64,000 nucleotides of DNA, from contig NZ_AXAY01000001.1 of the NCBI RefSeq assembly GCF_000473045.1, positions 62,001-126,000 of the forward strand, written 5' to 3'. The stretch comes from Bradyrhizobium sp. WSM3983. Lineage in GTDB: Bacteria; Pseudomonadota; Alphaproteobacteria; Rhizobiales; Xanthobacteraceae. Each line of letters starts with the position of its first letter. Positions within the stretch are counted from its first letter, which is position 1. Below the pieces are notes generated by a model. That model was given only the letters and a program-made list of their open reading frames with translations. It did not search any database and was not told the origin of the DNA. Shown here in pieces: positions 18,146-26,663 of this stretch. The translations under genes were made by a program, and so were the position numbers.

Positions 18146-21100
18146 TCAGGTCGGCCGCAGCACCTTGGAGTCGAGATCGACCTCGTTGACCTGCTTGTTA
18201 CGCTCGGAATCGGCCGCCGCGCGATGGTCGGTCGCCAGCACGACATAGACCGCAGGCAGCACGAACAGCGTGAACAGCGTGCCGATCGACATGCCCGCAA
18301 CGACCACGAGGCCGATCGAAAAGCGGCTGGCCGCACCGGCGCCGGTTGCCGTCAGCAGCGGGATCAGACCCGTGACCATCGCGGCCGTCGTCATCAGGAT
18401 CGGCCGCAGGCGGATGCGGGCCGACATTTCGATGGCCGAGCGGCGGTCGAGCCGCTCGTTAATCTGAAGCTCGTTGGCGAACTCCACCATCAGGATGCCG
18501 TGCTTGGTGATCAGGCCAACCAGGGTGAGTAGACCGACCTGGGTGTAGATATTCATGGTCGCCGCGCCGAAGAACAGCGGGATCAGCGCGCCGACGATCG
18601 CCATCGGCACCGAGATCATGATCACCAGCGGGTCACGCAAGCTCTCGAACTGCGCAGCAAGCACCAGGAAGATGATGATCAGCGCGAAACCGAATGTAAT
18701 TGCGAGCTGGTTGCCTTCCTGCACGTACTGCCGGCTATCCGCGAGATAGTCGTGGCTGAAGCCCTGCGGCAGCTTCTTGGCTTCTCCTTCGAGGAAATCG
18801 ACCGCGGCGCCGACGGTCACGCCGGGCATCGGCACGGCCGAGAAGGTCGCCGAATTGAGCTGATTGTAATGCGTCAACGAGTTCGGATCGGTCCTGGTCT
18901 GGATCGACACCACCGTCGACAGCGGAAGCTGCTGGCCGGTGTTAGTCGACACGTAGTAGCCACCGAGCGATTCCGGCGAGAGGCGCTGGCTCCGCGGCAC
19001 TTGCGGGATCACCTGATACGACCGCCCCTCAAGATTGAAGCGATTGATGTAGTTGCCGCCCAGCAGCACCGCGAGCGCGCTGCCGAGATTCTGCATGTTG
19101 ACACCGAGATCCTGCGCCTTGCTGCGATCGATCTTTACCGTCACCGTCGGCTGGTTATAGGCGAGGTCGCTGTCGGAGACGATGAACATGCCGCTCTTGC
19201 GCGCGGCGTCCTTCAACTTCTCCATCTGTTCGTAGACGGCCTGGAAGCCTGCGGTCGAATTGATCACCATCTGCACCGGCAGGCCGCCCGGGCCGCCCGG
19301 CAACGGCGGCAGATTGAAGGCGAAGGCCTGCACGCCCTCGATCTTGGAGAGCTCGGCCTGAACCAGCGGCTTCAGCGCGATCGACGAGCGCTTCCGTTCG
19401 TCCCAGGGCTTCAGCAGCATACCGGCGATACCGCCCTGCGGCCCGTTGATGCCGTTCAACACGAAACGAAGATCGGTCTCGGGGAATTTCTGGAATTCCT
19501 TGTCGAGCTTCTCGCCGTAGAAATCGACATAGTCGATGTTGGCATATTTCGGCGCCTTGGTCACCGCAAAGACGATGCCCTGGTCTTCTTCGGGCGCCAG
19601 CTCCTTCGAGGTGTGCATGTAAAGGAAGCCAACAAGCCCGAGGATCGTGATTGCGAACAGGCCGGTGATGGCCTTGTAGTCGAGCGACCGGTCGAGCCTG
19701 CGGCCGTACCAGCGGGTCACAGCACCGAACACGCGGTTCACCAGCTTGGCGAAGCGGCCCTCCTCGGTGTTCTTGAGGAGCACCGAGCACATCATCGGCG
19801 ACAGCGTCAGGGCGATCACGCCTGATACGATCACGGAGCCTGCCAGCGTGAAGGCAAATTCGCGAAACAGCGAACCCGTGAGGCCGCCGAGGAAGCCGAT
19901 CGGTGCGTACACAGCGGCGAGCGTGATGGTCATCGAGACGACCGGACCGACGATTTCGCGCGCGCCTTGCAGCGACGCCTGCACCGGTGTCTTGCCCTCC
20001 TCCAGATGGCGGTGGATGTTCTCCACCACCACGATGGCGTCGTCGACCACAAGGCCGATCGCGAGCACCATAGCCAGCAGCGTCAGCAAGTTGAAGCTGA
20101 AGCCCAACATCAGCATCAGTGTGCAGACGCCGATCATCGACAGCGGAATCGTGACAACCGGAATGATGACGGAGCGGAACGACGCCAGGAACAGGAAGAT
20201 CACCACGATGACAATTACGATGGCTTCGCCCAGCGTTTTCTCGACCTCGTCGATCGACGACTGAATGAATTTGGTCGAATCGTAGGCGACTTTCATCTTC
20301 ATCGATGGCGGCAAATTACGCTCGAGCTCCGGGAACAGCGCGCGCACGCCCTTGACCAGCGTCAGCGGGTTGCCCTGCGGCGTCGCGTTCACGCCAATGA
20401 AGATCGCGTGCTCGCCGTTGAAGGCGACGCTCGCATCCGTACTCTGGGCAGCAAGCTCGACGGAGGCGATGTCCTCCATCCGCACGAAGCCGCCGTCCTT
20501 GGCCTTGACGATCATCTTCTTGAACTGCTCGACGTTACCAAGGTCAGTATTCGTCGAGATGTTCGAGACGATCAGATAGCCCTTGGTTTGGCCCGCCGCA
20601 GACTGGAAGTTGTTGGCGGCGATCGCGGAGGCGACGTCCGCCGGCGACACATTACGGCCGGCCATCTTCACCGGATCGAGCCACAACCGCATCGCAAAAT
20701 TCTGGGCGCCGAGAATGTCGGCGGACGCGACGCCGTCGACGGTCGACAGCACCGGCTGCACCACGCGCGTCAGGTAGTCGGAGATCGCCGAGCCCGACAG
20801 CTCGTCGGACGAGAAGCCGAGATACATCACCGCCGTGGTCTGGCCTGTGGTCTTGGTGACGATCGGGTCGTTTGATTCCTTCGGGATCAGATATTTGACC
20901 GAGTTCGTCTTGGCCAGCACCTCGGTCAGCGCCTGGTTCGGATCGAAGTTCAGCTTGATGTAGACCTGGATCGTCGAGGTGCCGAGCACCGAGGACGAGG
21001 TCATGTAGTCGACGCCCTCGGCCGAGGCGACCGCCTGCTCGATCGGCGTGGTAATAAAGCCCTGGATCAGGTCTGCGGACGCGCCGGGATAGACGGTCGT

Positions 21101-21241
21101 GATGTTGATGACCGTGTTCGACAGTTTTGGATATTGCCGGATTGGCAGCGTCGTCGCCGCGCGCAGACCGATCAGCAGGATCAGCAGGCTGACGACGACC
21201 GACAGAACCGGGCGTTTGATGAAAATATCGGTAAAGGCCAT
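18146..21241 (-). CDS. RND multidrug efflux transporter, inner-membrane pump (HAE1-like)
   Basis: A 1031-residue proton-driven pump. It starts MAFTDIFIKRPVLSVVVSLL, the HAE1 opening. Helix 4 carries the proton-relay pair in GLVVDDAIVVVENIHRHLEEG, helix 10 the relay Lys in GLITKHGILMVEFAN, and both large periplasmic loops are present. Length is standard. The ATG at 21241 is preferred over an earlier in-frame start because the extra 59 residues are low-complexity basic sequence and would precede the N-terminal helix. It works with the fusion protein encoded 79 bases upstream. No outer-membrane channel gene is adjacent, so a TolC-type channel must come from elsewhere. Confidence 0.93.
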   Translation of the reverse strand: MAFTDIFIKRPVLSVVVSLLILLIGLRAATTLPIRQYPKLSNTVINITTVYPGASADLIQGFITTPIEQAVASAEGVDYMTSSSVLGTSTIQVYIKLNFDPNQALTEVLAKTNSVKYLIPKESNDPIVTKTTGQTTAVMYLGFSSDELSGSAISDYLTRVVQPVLSTVDGVASADILGAQNFAMRLWLDPVKMAGRNVSPADVASAIAANNFQSAAGQTKGYLIVSNISTNTDLGNVEQFKKMIVKAKDGGFVRMEDIASVELAAQSTDASVAFNGEHAIFIGVNATPQGNPLTLVKGVRALFPELERNLPPSMKMKVAYDSTKFIQSSIDEVEKTLGEAIVIVIVVIFLFLASFRSVIIPVVTIPLSMIGVCTLMLMLGFSFNLLTLLAMVLAIGLVVDDAIVVVENIHRHLEEGKTPVQASLQGAREIVGPVVSMTITLAAVYAPIGFLGGLTGSLFREFAFTLAGSVIVSGVIALTLSPMMCSVLLKNTEEGRFAKLVNRVFGAVTRWYGRRLDRSLDYKAITGLFAITILGLVGFLYMHTSKELAPEEDQGIVFAVTKAPKYANIDYVDFYGEKLDKEFQKFPETDLRFVLNGINGPQGGIAGMLLKPWDERKRSSIALKPLVQAELSKIEGVQAFAFNLPPLPGGPGGLPVQMVINSTAGFQAVYEQMEKLKDAARKSGMFIVSDSDLAYNQPTVTVKIDRSKAQDLGVNMQNLGSALAVLLGGNYINRFNLEGRSYQVIPQVPRSQRLSPESLGGYYVSTNTGQQLPLSTVVSIQTRTDPNSLTHYNQLNSATFSAVPMPGVTVGAAVDFLEGEAKKLPQGFSHDYLADSRQYVQEGNQLAITFGFALIIIFLVLAAQFESLRDPLVIMISVPMAIVGALIPLFFGAATMNIYTQVGLLTLVGLITKHGILMVEFANELQINERLDRRSAIEMSARIRLRPILMTTAAMVTGLIPLLTATGAGAASRFSIGLVVVAGMSIGTLFTLFVLPAVYVVLATDHRAAADSERNKQVNEVDLDSKVLRPT

Positions 21242-21320
21242 CGCGGCGATCTCTATTCGATCTCGATTTCTTGGGCTTATGAAGCATGATCCGGCCTCGC
21301 CGGACCATGCGAGCGCATTG

Positions 21321-22514
21321 TCAGTAGCGTGGCGGTTGCGCCGGGATAGCCGGAGCCGGATCCGTTGAAATCGACACAGCCGAGCCCGATTGCAGCTTGA
21401 GCTGACCGACGGCGACAACCTTGTCGCCCGGCTTCAAGCCTTTGACGATTTCAGCGCGACCATCGACCCGGTTGCCAGTCTGCACGAACGTGCGCACCGC
21501 GCTCAGGCTGGTCTTGCCGTCCTCTCCCTTTTTCTCGGTGATCACAAACACGGAGTCGCCGTACAACGTGTAGTCGACGGCGGTCTCGGGCACGGTGACC
21601 ACCGCCGGCTTGTCCGGCAACACCACCGTGGTCGTAACGAACATGCCTGGCTTCAGGATCTTCTCCGGATTGACCACCGTCGCCTGCACCCGGATGTTGC
21701 GGGTGTCGGTGGCGATCTGCGGCTCGATCGTGGTGATCTTTGCGTCGAAGGTCCGGCCCGGATAGGCGTCGACCTTCAGCCGGACTGGCTGGCCGACCTT
21801 GAGATTGCCCGAGTCCTTTTCGGTCACCGTGAAGTTGGCCCACAGCACCGACAGATCGGTCAGCGACACGATCGCCGTGCCGGCCGTCAGATATTGGCCG
21901 ACCTCGACCTTGCGGACGCCGAGATCGCCCGAGAACGGAGCACGCACCAGCTTCTGCGAAATCAGCGCTTCGGTCTTGGCGATGCCGGCCAACGCCTGGT
22001 CATAGGCGGCTTGGGCCGAATCGACGGTCGCCTGCGGACCGAACTGGCGCGAAGCAAGTTGCTTGGCGCGATCCAGCGAAAGCTGCGCGACGGTCGCCTG
22101 CGCCTTGTAATTGGCAAGATCGCCCTGATCCGGCCCGTCGAACAGTTGCACCAGCGGCATGCCGGCCTCGACATGAGCGCCCGGCTCGAACTTGATCTCG
22201 GTGACGCGGCCGTTGACGTCGGCGCTGACGTCGACCTGGTGTACGGCAACGAGGCTCCCGACCGCGGTCAGCAGGTTCGGCACGACCTCCGACTTCGCCT
22301 CGGCTGCGCTGACCAAGGTCGGCGGCGGCTTGTTGTTGGCGAAGAACTGCTTGATCATCTGGCCGCGGAAATAATTGAACCAGACGAGGCCACCAACCAG
22401 CGCGCCAAGCAGCACGCCGACGATGATGAACCAGAGCACCGGCCGGACCGGACGCTTGGGGGCCTTGCTGTCGATCGGTTCGCCCGAAATCTTGTGTTCG
22501 GCTACGATGTTCAT
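21321..22514 (-). CDS. Periplasmic adaptor of RND efflux pump (HlyD/MexA-like membrane fusion protein)
   Basis: 397 residues. A short cytoplasmic N-terminus precedes one membrane anchor (about 27-48), then the lipoyl half (VSADVNGRVTEIKFEPGAHV), an alpha-helical hairpin (about 120-165), the second lipoyl half (LVRAPFSGDLGVRKVEVGQYL), a beta-barrel and a membrane-proximal domain. The N-terminus is an uncleaved anchor rather than a lipobox. The ATG at 22514 is one base beyond the stop of the TetR gene, so the regulator, adaptor and pump form one transcript. Confidence 0.93.
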   Translation of the reverse strand: MNIVAEHKISGEPIDSKAPKRPVRPVLWFIIVGVLLGALVGGLVWFNYFRGQMIKQFFANNKPPPTLVSAAEAKSEVVPNLLTAVGSLVAVHQVDVSADVNGRVTEIKFEPGAHVEAGMPLVQLFDGPDQGDLANYKAQATVAQLSLDRAKQLASRQFGPQATVDSAQAAYDQALAGIAKTEALISQKLVRAPFSGDLGVRKVEVGQYLTAGTAIVSLTDLSVLWANFTVTEKDSGNLKVGQPVRLKVDAYPGRTFDAKITTIEPQIATDTRNIRVQATVVNPEKILKPGMFVTTTVVLPDKPAVVTVPETAVDYTLYGDSVFVITEKKGEDGKTSLSAVRTFVQTGNRVDGRAEIVKGLKPGDKVVAVGQLKLQSGSAVSISTDPAPAIPAQPPRY

Positions 22515-22515
22515 G

Positions 22516-23217
22516 TCATGCGCTTTCTGCAATCGCCGTCTTGCCGACACCCGCGGCCTGATCGCGGCCCAGATGCGAAGCAATTGCGGCGTCGTTAAGT
22601 CCGATGCCTCTCAGGAGAAACTCACAGAGCTGCCGCTCCAGATCGTTCGCCCTGCCATAAGCGAGACAGGGCACGGAGGGCAGCCTGGTCAGCGCAGCGG
22701 TCATCATCGTGTGATGCGCAAACCAGAACAGGTTGAGCGGTTCGATGCCGCACGGCCGCGCATCGCCGGCGGCGATCGCGCGTGTCAGCGAGGCGACGAA
22801 GATCGCTCCGATCAGCGTCTCGATCTTGGCATATAGCAAACGAGCGAACTCGCCGTCATCCAGATGACTGGTGGCCATCAGTCGCAGGCGCTGGCCCTCC
22901 TCCTGGTCGGGGCCGTCGGCGATCTCCAGGAAATGCTGGACCATCCCGCGAATCAGTTCGACCAGGGTGGCCGTCGACGGCTCCCGCTCGAGCAGCTCCA
23001 TCAAGGCCGGGTCCGCCTCGCACTCGTCGCTGAGGATCTCGGCGTAGAGCGCCGCCTTGGACGGGAAATGCTTGAACAGGAGTGCCTCGGAAATGGCAGC
23101 AGCGGCCGCCACGCTCTTGGTCGTGGTGCCGGTATAGCCATGTCGGGCAAAGCAGCGCTTTGCGGCTCCGAGGATCAATTGACGCCTCAGGTCGCTCGTC
23201 ATACGCAATGAGCTCAT
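22516..23217 (-). CDS. TetR family repressor of the RND efflux operon
   Basis: 233 residues if started at ATG 23217, or 228 from ATG 23202. The N-terminal helix-turn-helix (RRQLILGAAKRCFARHGYTG, then TTKSVAAAAAISEALLFKHF) is a typical TetR_N domain; the rest is an all-helical ligand domain. It is the first gene of the efflux operon and its own promoter contains a palindrome, so autoregulation and control of the pump are likely. The predicted transcription start falls on or next to ATG 23217. Translation would then be either leaderless from 23217 or from 23202 after a 15-base leader. Confidence 0.9.
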   Translation of the reverse strand: MSSLRMTSDLRRQLILGAAKRCFARHGYTGTTTKSVAAAAAISEALLFKHFPSKAALYAEILSDECEADPALMELLEREPSTATLVELIRGMVQHFLEIADGPDQEEGQRLRLMATSHLDDGEFARLLYAKIETLIGAIFVASLTRAIAAGDARPCGIEPLNLFWFAHHTMMTAALTRLPSVPCLAYGRANDLERQLCEFLLRGIGLNDAAIASHLGRDQAAGVGKTAIAESA

Positions 23218-23221
23218 GTTA

Positions 23222-23252
23222 GTGAGTAAGCACTCACCCACGCCAAAGTCAA
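23222..23252 (-). promoter_or_regulatory. Promoter and TetR operator of the RND efflux operon
   Basis: On the minus strand TTGACT (23252-23247) is followed by a 17-base spacer and TTACTC (23229-23224), a good sigma-70-type promoter. The inverted repeat GTGAGT-N4-ACTCAC (23222-23237) covers the -10 box and the end of the spacer, the classical position for a TetR dimer to block polymerase. It is assigned to the adjacent TetR gene by position only. Confidence 0.75.
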
Positions 23253-23354
23253 GCCAAATGGTGCGACGCAACCTAGATGGGTGCTGACTTGTTGGGAATT
23301 GGCCACACAACCCCGAGGGCCCGCGGCCGGTCAGGGCTTCGGGAACCGGCGTTG

Positions 23355-23798
23355 TCAGATCGGCTGGAAGCCGAGGTCGCCGAGGATCCGGTTGACGATG
23401 TAGGTCCCATCCCGGCTCGGCAAGATCCGATCGACGCTGGCGCTGTCGATCTTCACATTGGCAAAGCGCGGGCCGGCCGAGAGGTCGTGGACGGCTTTGG
23501 CGAAGGTTTCCACCTCGGCCATGGTCGAGATCGCCCGACTGTCGGCGATGCCACAGGCCTTGGCGATGCCGACGAGATCGGCAGCAGCGGAGGTGTGGCT
23601 GGTCTGGCCGCCGGTCTCGCCATAGGCCTCGTTGGGCACCTGCCATGGATTGAACTCGCCCCACTTGCCGCGCATGGTCACGAGCTGGCCGGCATCGGGC
23701 ACGTAAGGCACCTGCCGGACGTCGAAGCGCTGCAAGGTCGCGAAAATATCGTCCGGCCAGTTCGGGGCCGTGTCGGAAGCGTCAGCGCGGGCGTGCAT
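23355..23798 (-). pseudogene. Collapsed TPP-dependent decarboxylase (sulfopyruvate/phosphonopyruvate decarboxylase alpha-beta remnant)
   Basis: An open frame of 147 codons built from three pieces of a two-subunit TPP enzyme. Residues 1-36 (WPDDIFATLQRFDVRQV, YVPDAG) match the alpha-subunit N-terminus. Residues 37-55 (LVTMRGKWGEFNPWQVP) match the middle of alpha. Residues 56-147 (AYGETGGQTSHTS to the C-terminus LPSRDGTYIVNRIL) match the last part of the beta subunit. Some 300 or more residues of the usual pair are missing and the TPP core motif is gone, so it cannot be an active enzyme. Two in-frame internal deletions explain it. It is divergent from the P450 gene. Confidence 0.7.
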
Positions 23799-23904
23799 TT
23801 TCCTGTCCGGTCGGCTAGCAAATCGCGGCGAGACTGTAGACGGTGATCCACACGGCTCGAAAGAGCGAAAACGGCATATCGGTCTCAACCGGTGAGTATG
23901 GCGC

Positions 23905-25125
23905 ATGAACGCAGATGCGAAAGAATCGGCGGCCAATTTCGATCTGGCGAAGCTGACGAGCGAATTCTGCGACGATCCCTACCCGACTTATCGTGCACTG
24001 CGGGAGAATGAGCCGGTCAAGCGCCTGCCCAGCGGCACCGTGTTCCTGACCCGCTACGACGACCTCGTCACCACCTACAAAAACACAAAGTCGTTCAGCT
24101 CGGACAAGAAGCGCGAGTTCGCGCCGAAATATGGCGACACCCCGCTCTACGAGCACCACACCACGAGCCTCGTCTTCAACGATCCGCCGGCGCACACCCG
24201 GGTGCGGCGCCTGATCATGGGCGCGCTGTCGCCGCGCGCGATCGCGGGGATGGAGCCTGACATCATCAAGCTGGTCGACGGGTTGCTCGACGCCATCGCC
24301 GCCAAGGGCCAATGCGAGCTGATCGAGGATTTCGCCGCCTCGATTCCCATCGAGGTGATCGGCAATCTGCTCGACGTCCCCCATGAGGAGCGCGCGCCGT
24401 TGCGCGACTGGTCGCTGGCGATCCTTGGTGCGCTCGAGCCGGTCGTATCGTCTGAGGTCGGCGCGCGCGGCAACAAGGCGGTAACGGATTTCCTGGCCTA
24501 TCTCGAAACGCTGGTCGCGCGCCGGCGTCAAAAGCCGGGCAATCCCGACCGCGACGTGCTGACTCGCCTGATCCAGGGTGAAGAGAACGGCGAGCGGTTG
24601 ACCGAGAAGGAGCTGCTGCACAATTGCATCTTCCTGCTCAATGCCGGCCACGAGACGACGACCAATCTGATCGGCAACGGCCTCGTCGCGCTGCATCGGA
24701 CTCCGGACCAGAAGCAGCGGGTGATCGACAATCCCGATATGATCAAGACCGCGGTGGAAGAGATGCTGCGCTACGAGAGCTCGAACCAGCTCGGCAATCG
24801 CATGACGACCGAACGGGTCGAACTTGGCGGCGTCATGCTCGAGGCAGGCACGTCGGTGACGCTGTGCATCGGTGCGGCCAACCGCGACCCTGCGCAGTTT
24901 CCCGATCCTGAACGCTTCGACGTCGCGCGGACGCCGAACCGGCATCTCGCCTTTGCCACCGGTGCGCATCAATGCGCCGGCATGGCGCTGGCGCGGCTCG
25001 AAGGCGCGATTGCGATCTCGCGTTTCCTGGCGCGCTTCCCGAACTATGCCGTGAACGGTCAGCCCGTGCGCGGCGGCCGCGTCCGGTTCCGCGGCTTTTT
25101 GAGCGTGCCCTGCGCGATCGGCTGA
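23905..25125 (+). CDS. Cytochrome P450
   Basis: A 406-residue soluble bacterial class I P450. The I-helix oxygen-activation motif is AGHETTT (about residue 247), the K-helix E-x-x-R lies in EEMLRYE, and the heme-binding loop FATGAHQCAG carries ligand Cys357. No membrane anchor is present. It needs a ferredoxin and a ferredoxin reductase; a reductase of the right type lies at 45217-46437, but no ferredoxin gene is visible. The substrate is not deducible from motifs. A 107-base spacer separates it from the divergent pseudogene. Confidence 0.93.
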   Translation: MNADAKESAANFDLAKLTSEFCDDPYPTYRALRENEPVKRLPSGTVFLTRYDDLVTTYKNTKSFSSDKKREFAPKYGDTPLYEHHTTSLVFNDPPAHTRVRRLIMGALSPRAIAGMEPDIIKLVDGLLDAIAAKGQCELIEDFAASIPIEVIGNLLDVPHEERAPLRDWSLAILGALEPVVSSEVGARGNKAVTDFLAYLETLVARRRQKPGNPDRDVLTRLIQGEENGERLTEKELLHNCIFLLNAGHETTTNLIGNGLVALHRTPDQKQRVIDNPDMIKTAVEEMLRYESSNQLGNRMTTERVELGGVMLEAGTSVTLCIGAANRDPAQFPDPERFDVARTPNRHLAFATGAHQCAGMALARLEGAIAISRFLARFPNYAVNGQPVRGGRVRFRGFLSVPCAIG

Positions 25126-25342
25126 GGGCACAAAAACAAAACTGCGAAAACAACCCCATGCACAGTAGAGCACGGGTCGGCGAACGATGACCTGTGGCTT
25201 CGCAGAACCATCTGAAATTTCGAGAAAATCAGGCTGCATCCCATCATCGAGCGCATGCAGGCTTCCGGAGGTCCCGGCTGATACCCACATCAAGTTGAGC
25301 GCAGCCGGTCGACGCCAGCGCGCAGCAATGGAGTGACGAAAA

Positions 25343-26557
25343 ATGAGCTCGTCGGTCATTGATTTCCTCGCAACGGAAAGGCGCCTCGGCACCCACAATT
25401 ACGAGCCGATCGGGGTCGTCCTGTCGCGCGGCGAAGGTGTCTGGGTCTGGGATACCGAAGGCAACCGTTATCTCGATTGCCTCTCGGCCTATTCCGCAGT
25501 CAGCCAGGGCCACTGCCACCCCAAGATCCTGGCGGCGATGGTGGAGCAGGCCCACCGGCTGACGCTCACCTCGCGCGCCTTCCACAACGACCAGCTCGCC
25601 CCCTTCTACGAAGAGATTGCGGCGCTGACCGGCTCCCACAAGGTGCTGCCGATGAACAGCGGCGCCGAGGCGGTCGAAAGTGCGATCAAGTCGGTGCGCA
25701 AATGGGGCTATGAGGTGAAAGGCGTGCCGGACGGCCAGGCCGAGATTATCGTCTGCGCCGATAATTTCCACGGACGCACGCTGGGCATCGTCGGCTTCTC
25801 AACAGACGCCGAGACCCGCAAGCACTTTGGGCCGTTCGCGCCGGGGTTCAAGCTCATCCCGTTCGGCGATGCCGCTGCACTGGAGGCGGCGATCATGCCA
25901 AACACCGTCGCCTTTCTGGTCGAGCCGATCCAGGGCGAGGCCGGTGTCATCATTCCCCCGGCCGGCTATTTCACGAAAGTGCGGGAGCTCTGCACGGCCA
26001 ACAACGTGATGCTGGTGCTCGACGAGATCCAGACCGGGCTCGGCCGCACCGGCAAGCTGCTGGCCGAGCAGCATGAGGGAGTCGAGGCGGACGTGACGCT
26101 GCTCGGCAAGGCCCTCTCCGGCGGTTTCTATCCCGTGTCGGCCGTGCTCTCGAACAACGAAGTGCTCGGCACACTGAAGCCCGGGCAGCATGGCTCAACT
26201 TTCGGCGGCAATCCGCTTGCCTGCGCGGTGGCGCGCGCCGCCATGCGCGTGCTGGTCGAGGAAGGCATGATCGAGAACGCGGCCAGGCAGGGCGCGCGCT
26301 TTCTGGAAGGCCTGAAAGACATCCGCGCCAATACGATCCGCGACGTGCGCGGGCGCGGCTTGATGCTGGCGGTCGAGCTGCATCCTGAAGCCGGCCGCGC
26401 ACGCCGCTACTGCGACGCACTCCAGGCCAAGGGCATCCTGGCCAAGGATACCCATGAGCACACGATCCGCATCGCCCCGCCGCTGGTGATCACCGGCGAC
26501 CAGGTCGACTGGGCGCTCGAGCGGTTCGCCACGACCCTGACGCAGGATTTCTCCTGA
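25343..26557 (+). CDS. rocD: Ornithine--oxo-acid transaminase
   Basis: A 404-residue class III PLP aminotransferase that moves the delta-amino group of ornithine to 2-oxoglutarate, giving glutamate semialdehyde. It shows [20 protein letters not shown] near the N-terminus, the ornithine-type [23 protein letters not shown], and the Schiff-base Lys256 in [17 protein letters not shown] followed by [15 protein letters not shown]. These are characteristic of ornithine aminotransferase rather than acetylornithine aminotransferase. Length matches the family. The GGAGTG before the ATG supports the start. It is monocistronic as far as can be seen. Confidence 0.92.
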   Translation: MSSSVIDFLATERRLGTHNYEPIGVVLSRGEGVWVWDTEGNRYLDCLSAYSAVSQGHCHPKILAAMVEQAHRLTLTSRAFHNDQLAPFYEEIAALTGSHKVLPMNSGAEAVESAIKSVRKWGYEVKGVPDGQAEIIVCADNFHGRTLGIVGFSTDAETRKHFGPFAPGFKLIPFGDAAALEAAIMPNTVAFLVEPIQGEAGVIIPPAGYFTKVRELCTANNVMLVLDEIQTGLGRTGKLLAEQHEGVEADVTLLGKALSGGFYPVSAVLSNNEVLGTLKPGQHGSTFGGNPLACAVARAAMRVLVEEGMIENAARQGARFLEGLKDIRANTIRDVRGRGLMLAVELHPEAGRARRYCDALQAKGILAKDTHEHTIRIAPPLVITGDQVDWALERFATTLTQDFS

Positions 26558-26663
26558 GGCTGGCTGCGACGGAAGATCGCAATGCCGGCCGTGGCCTACA
26601 ACGAACGATTCCGCCACCTGTGCGTTGAACATCGTGGGCGATTACGAGCTGGGAGCTACAATC

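Noticed and set aside
21242..21418. N-terminal extension of the RND pump
   Set aside because: The 59 extra residues are basic low complexity with no ribosome site and precede the conserved RND N-terminus.
23815..25398. 527-codon minus-strand open frame across the P450 gene
   Set aside because: Mirror of the P450 gene, which has all heme and K-helix motifs; the antisense product has no recognisable domain or ribosome site.
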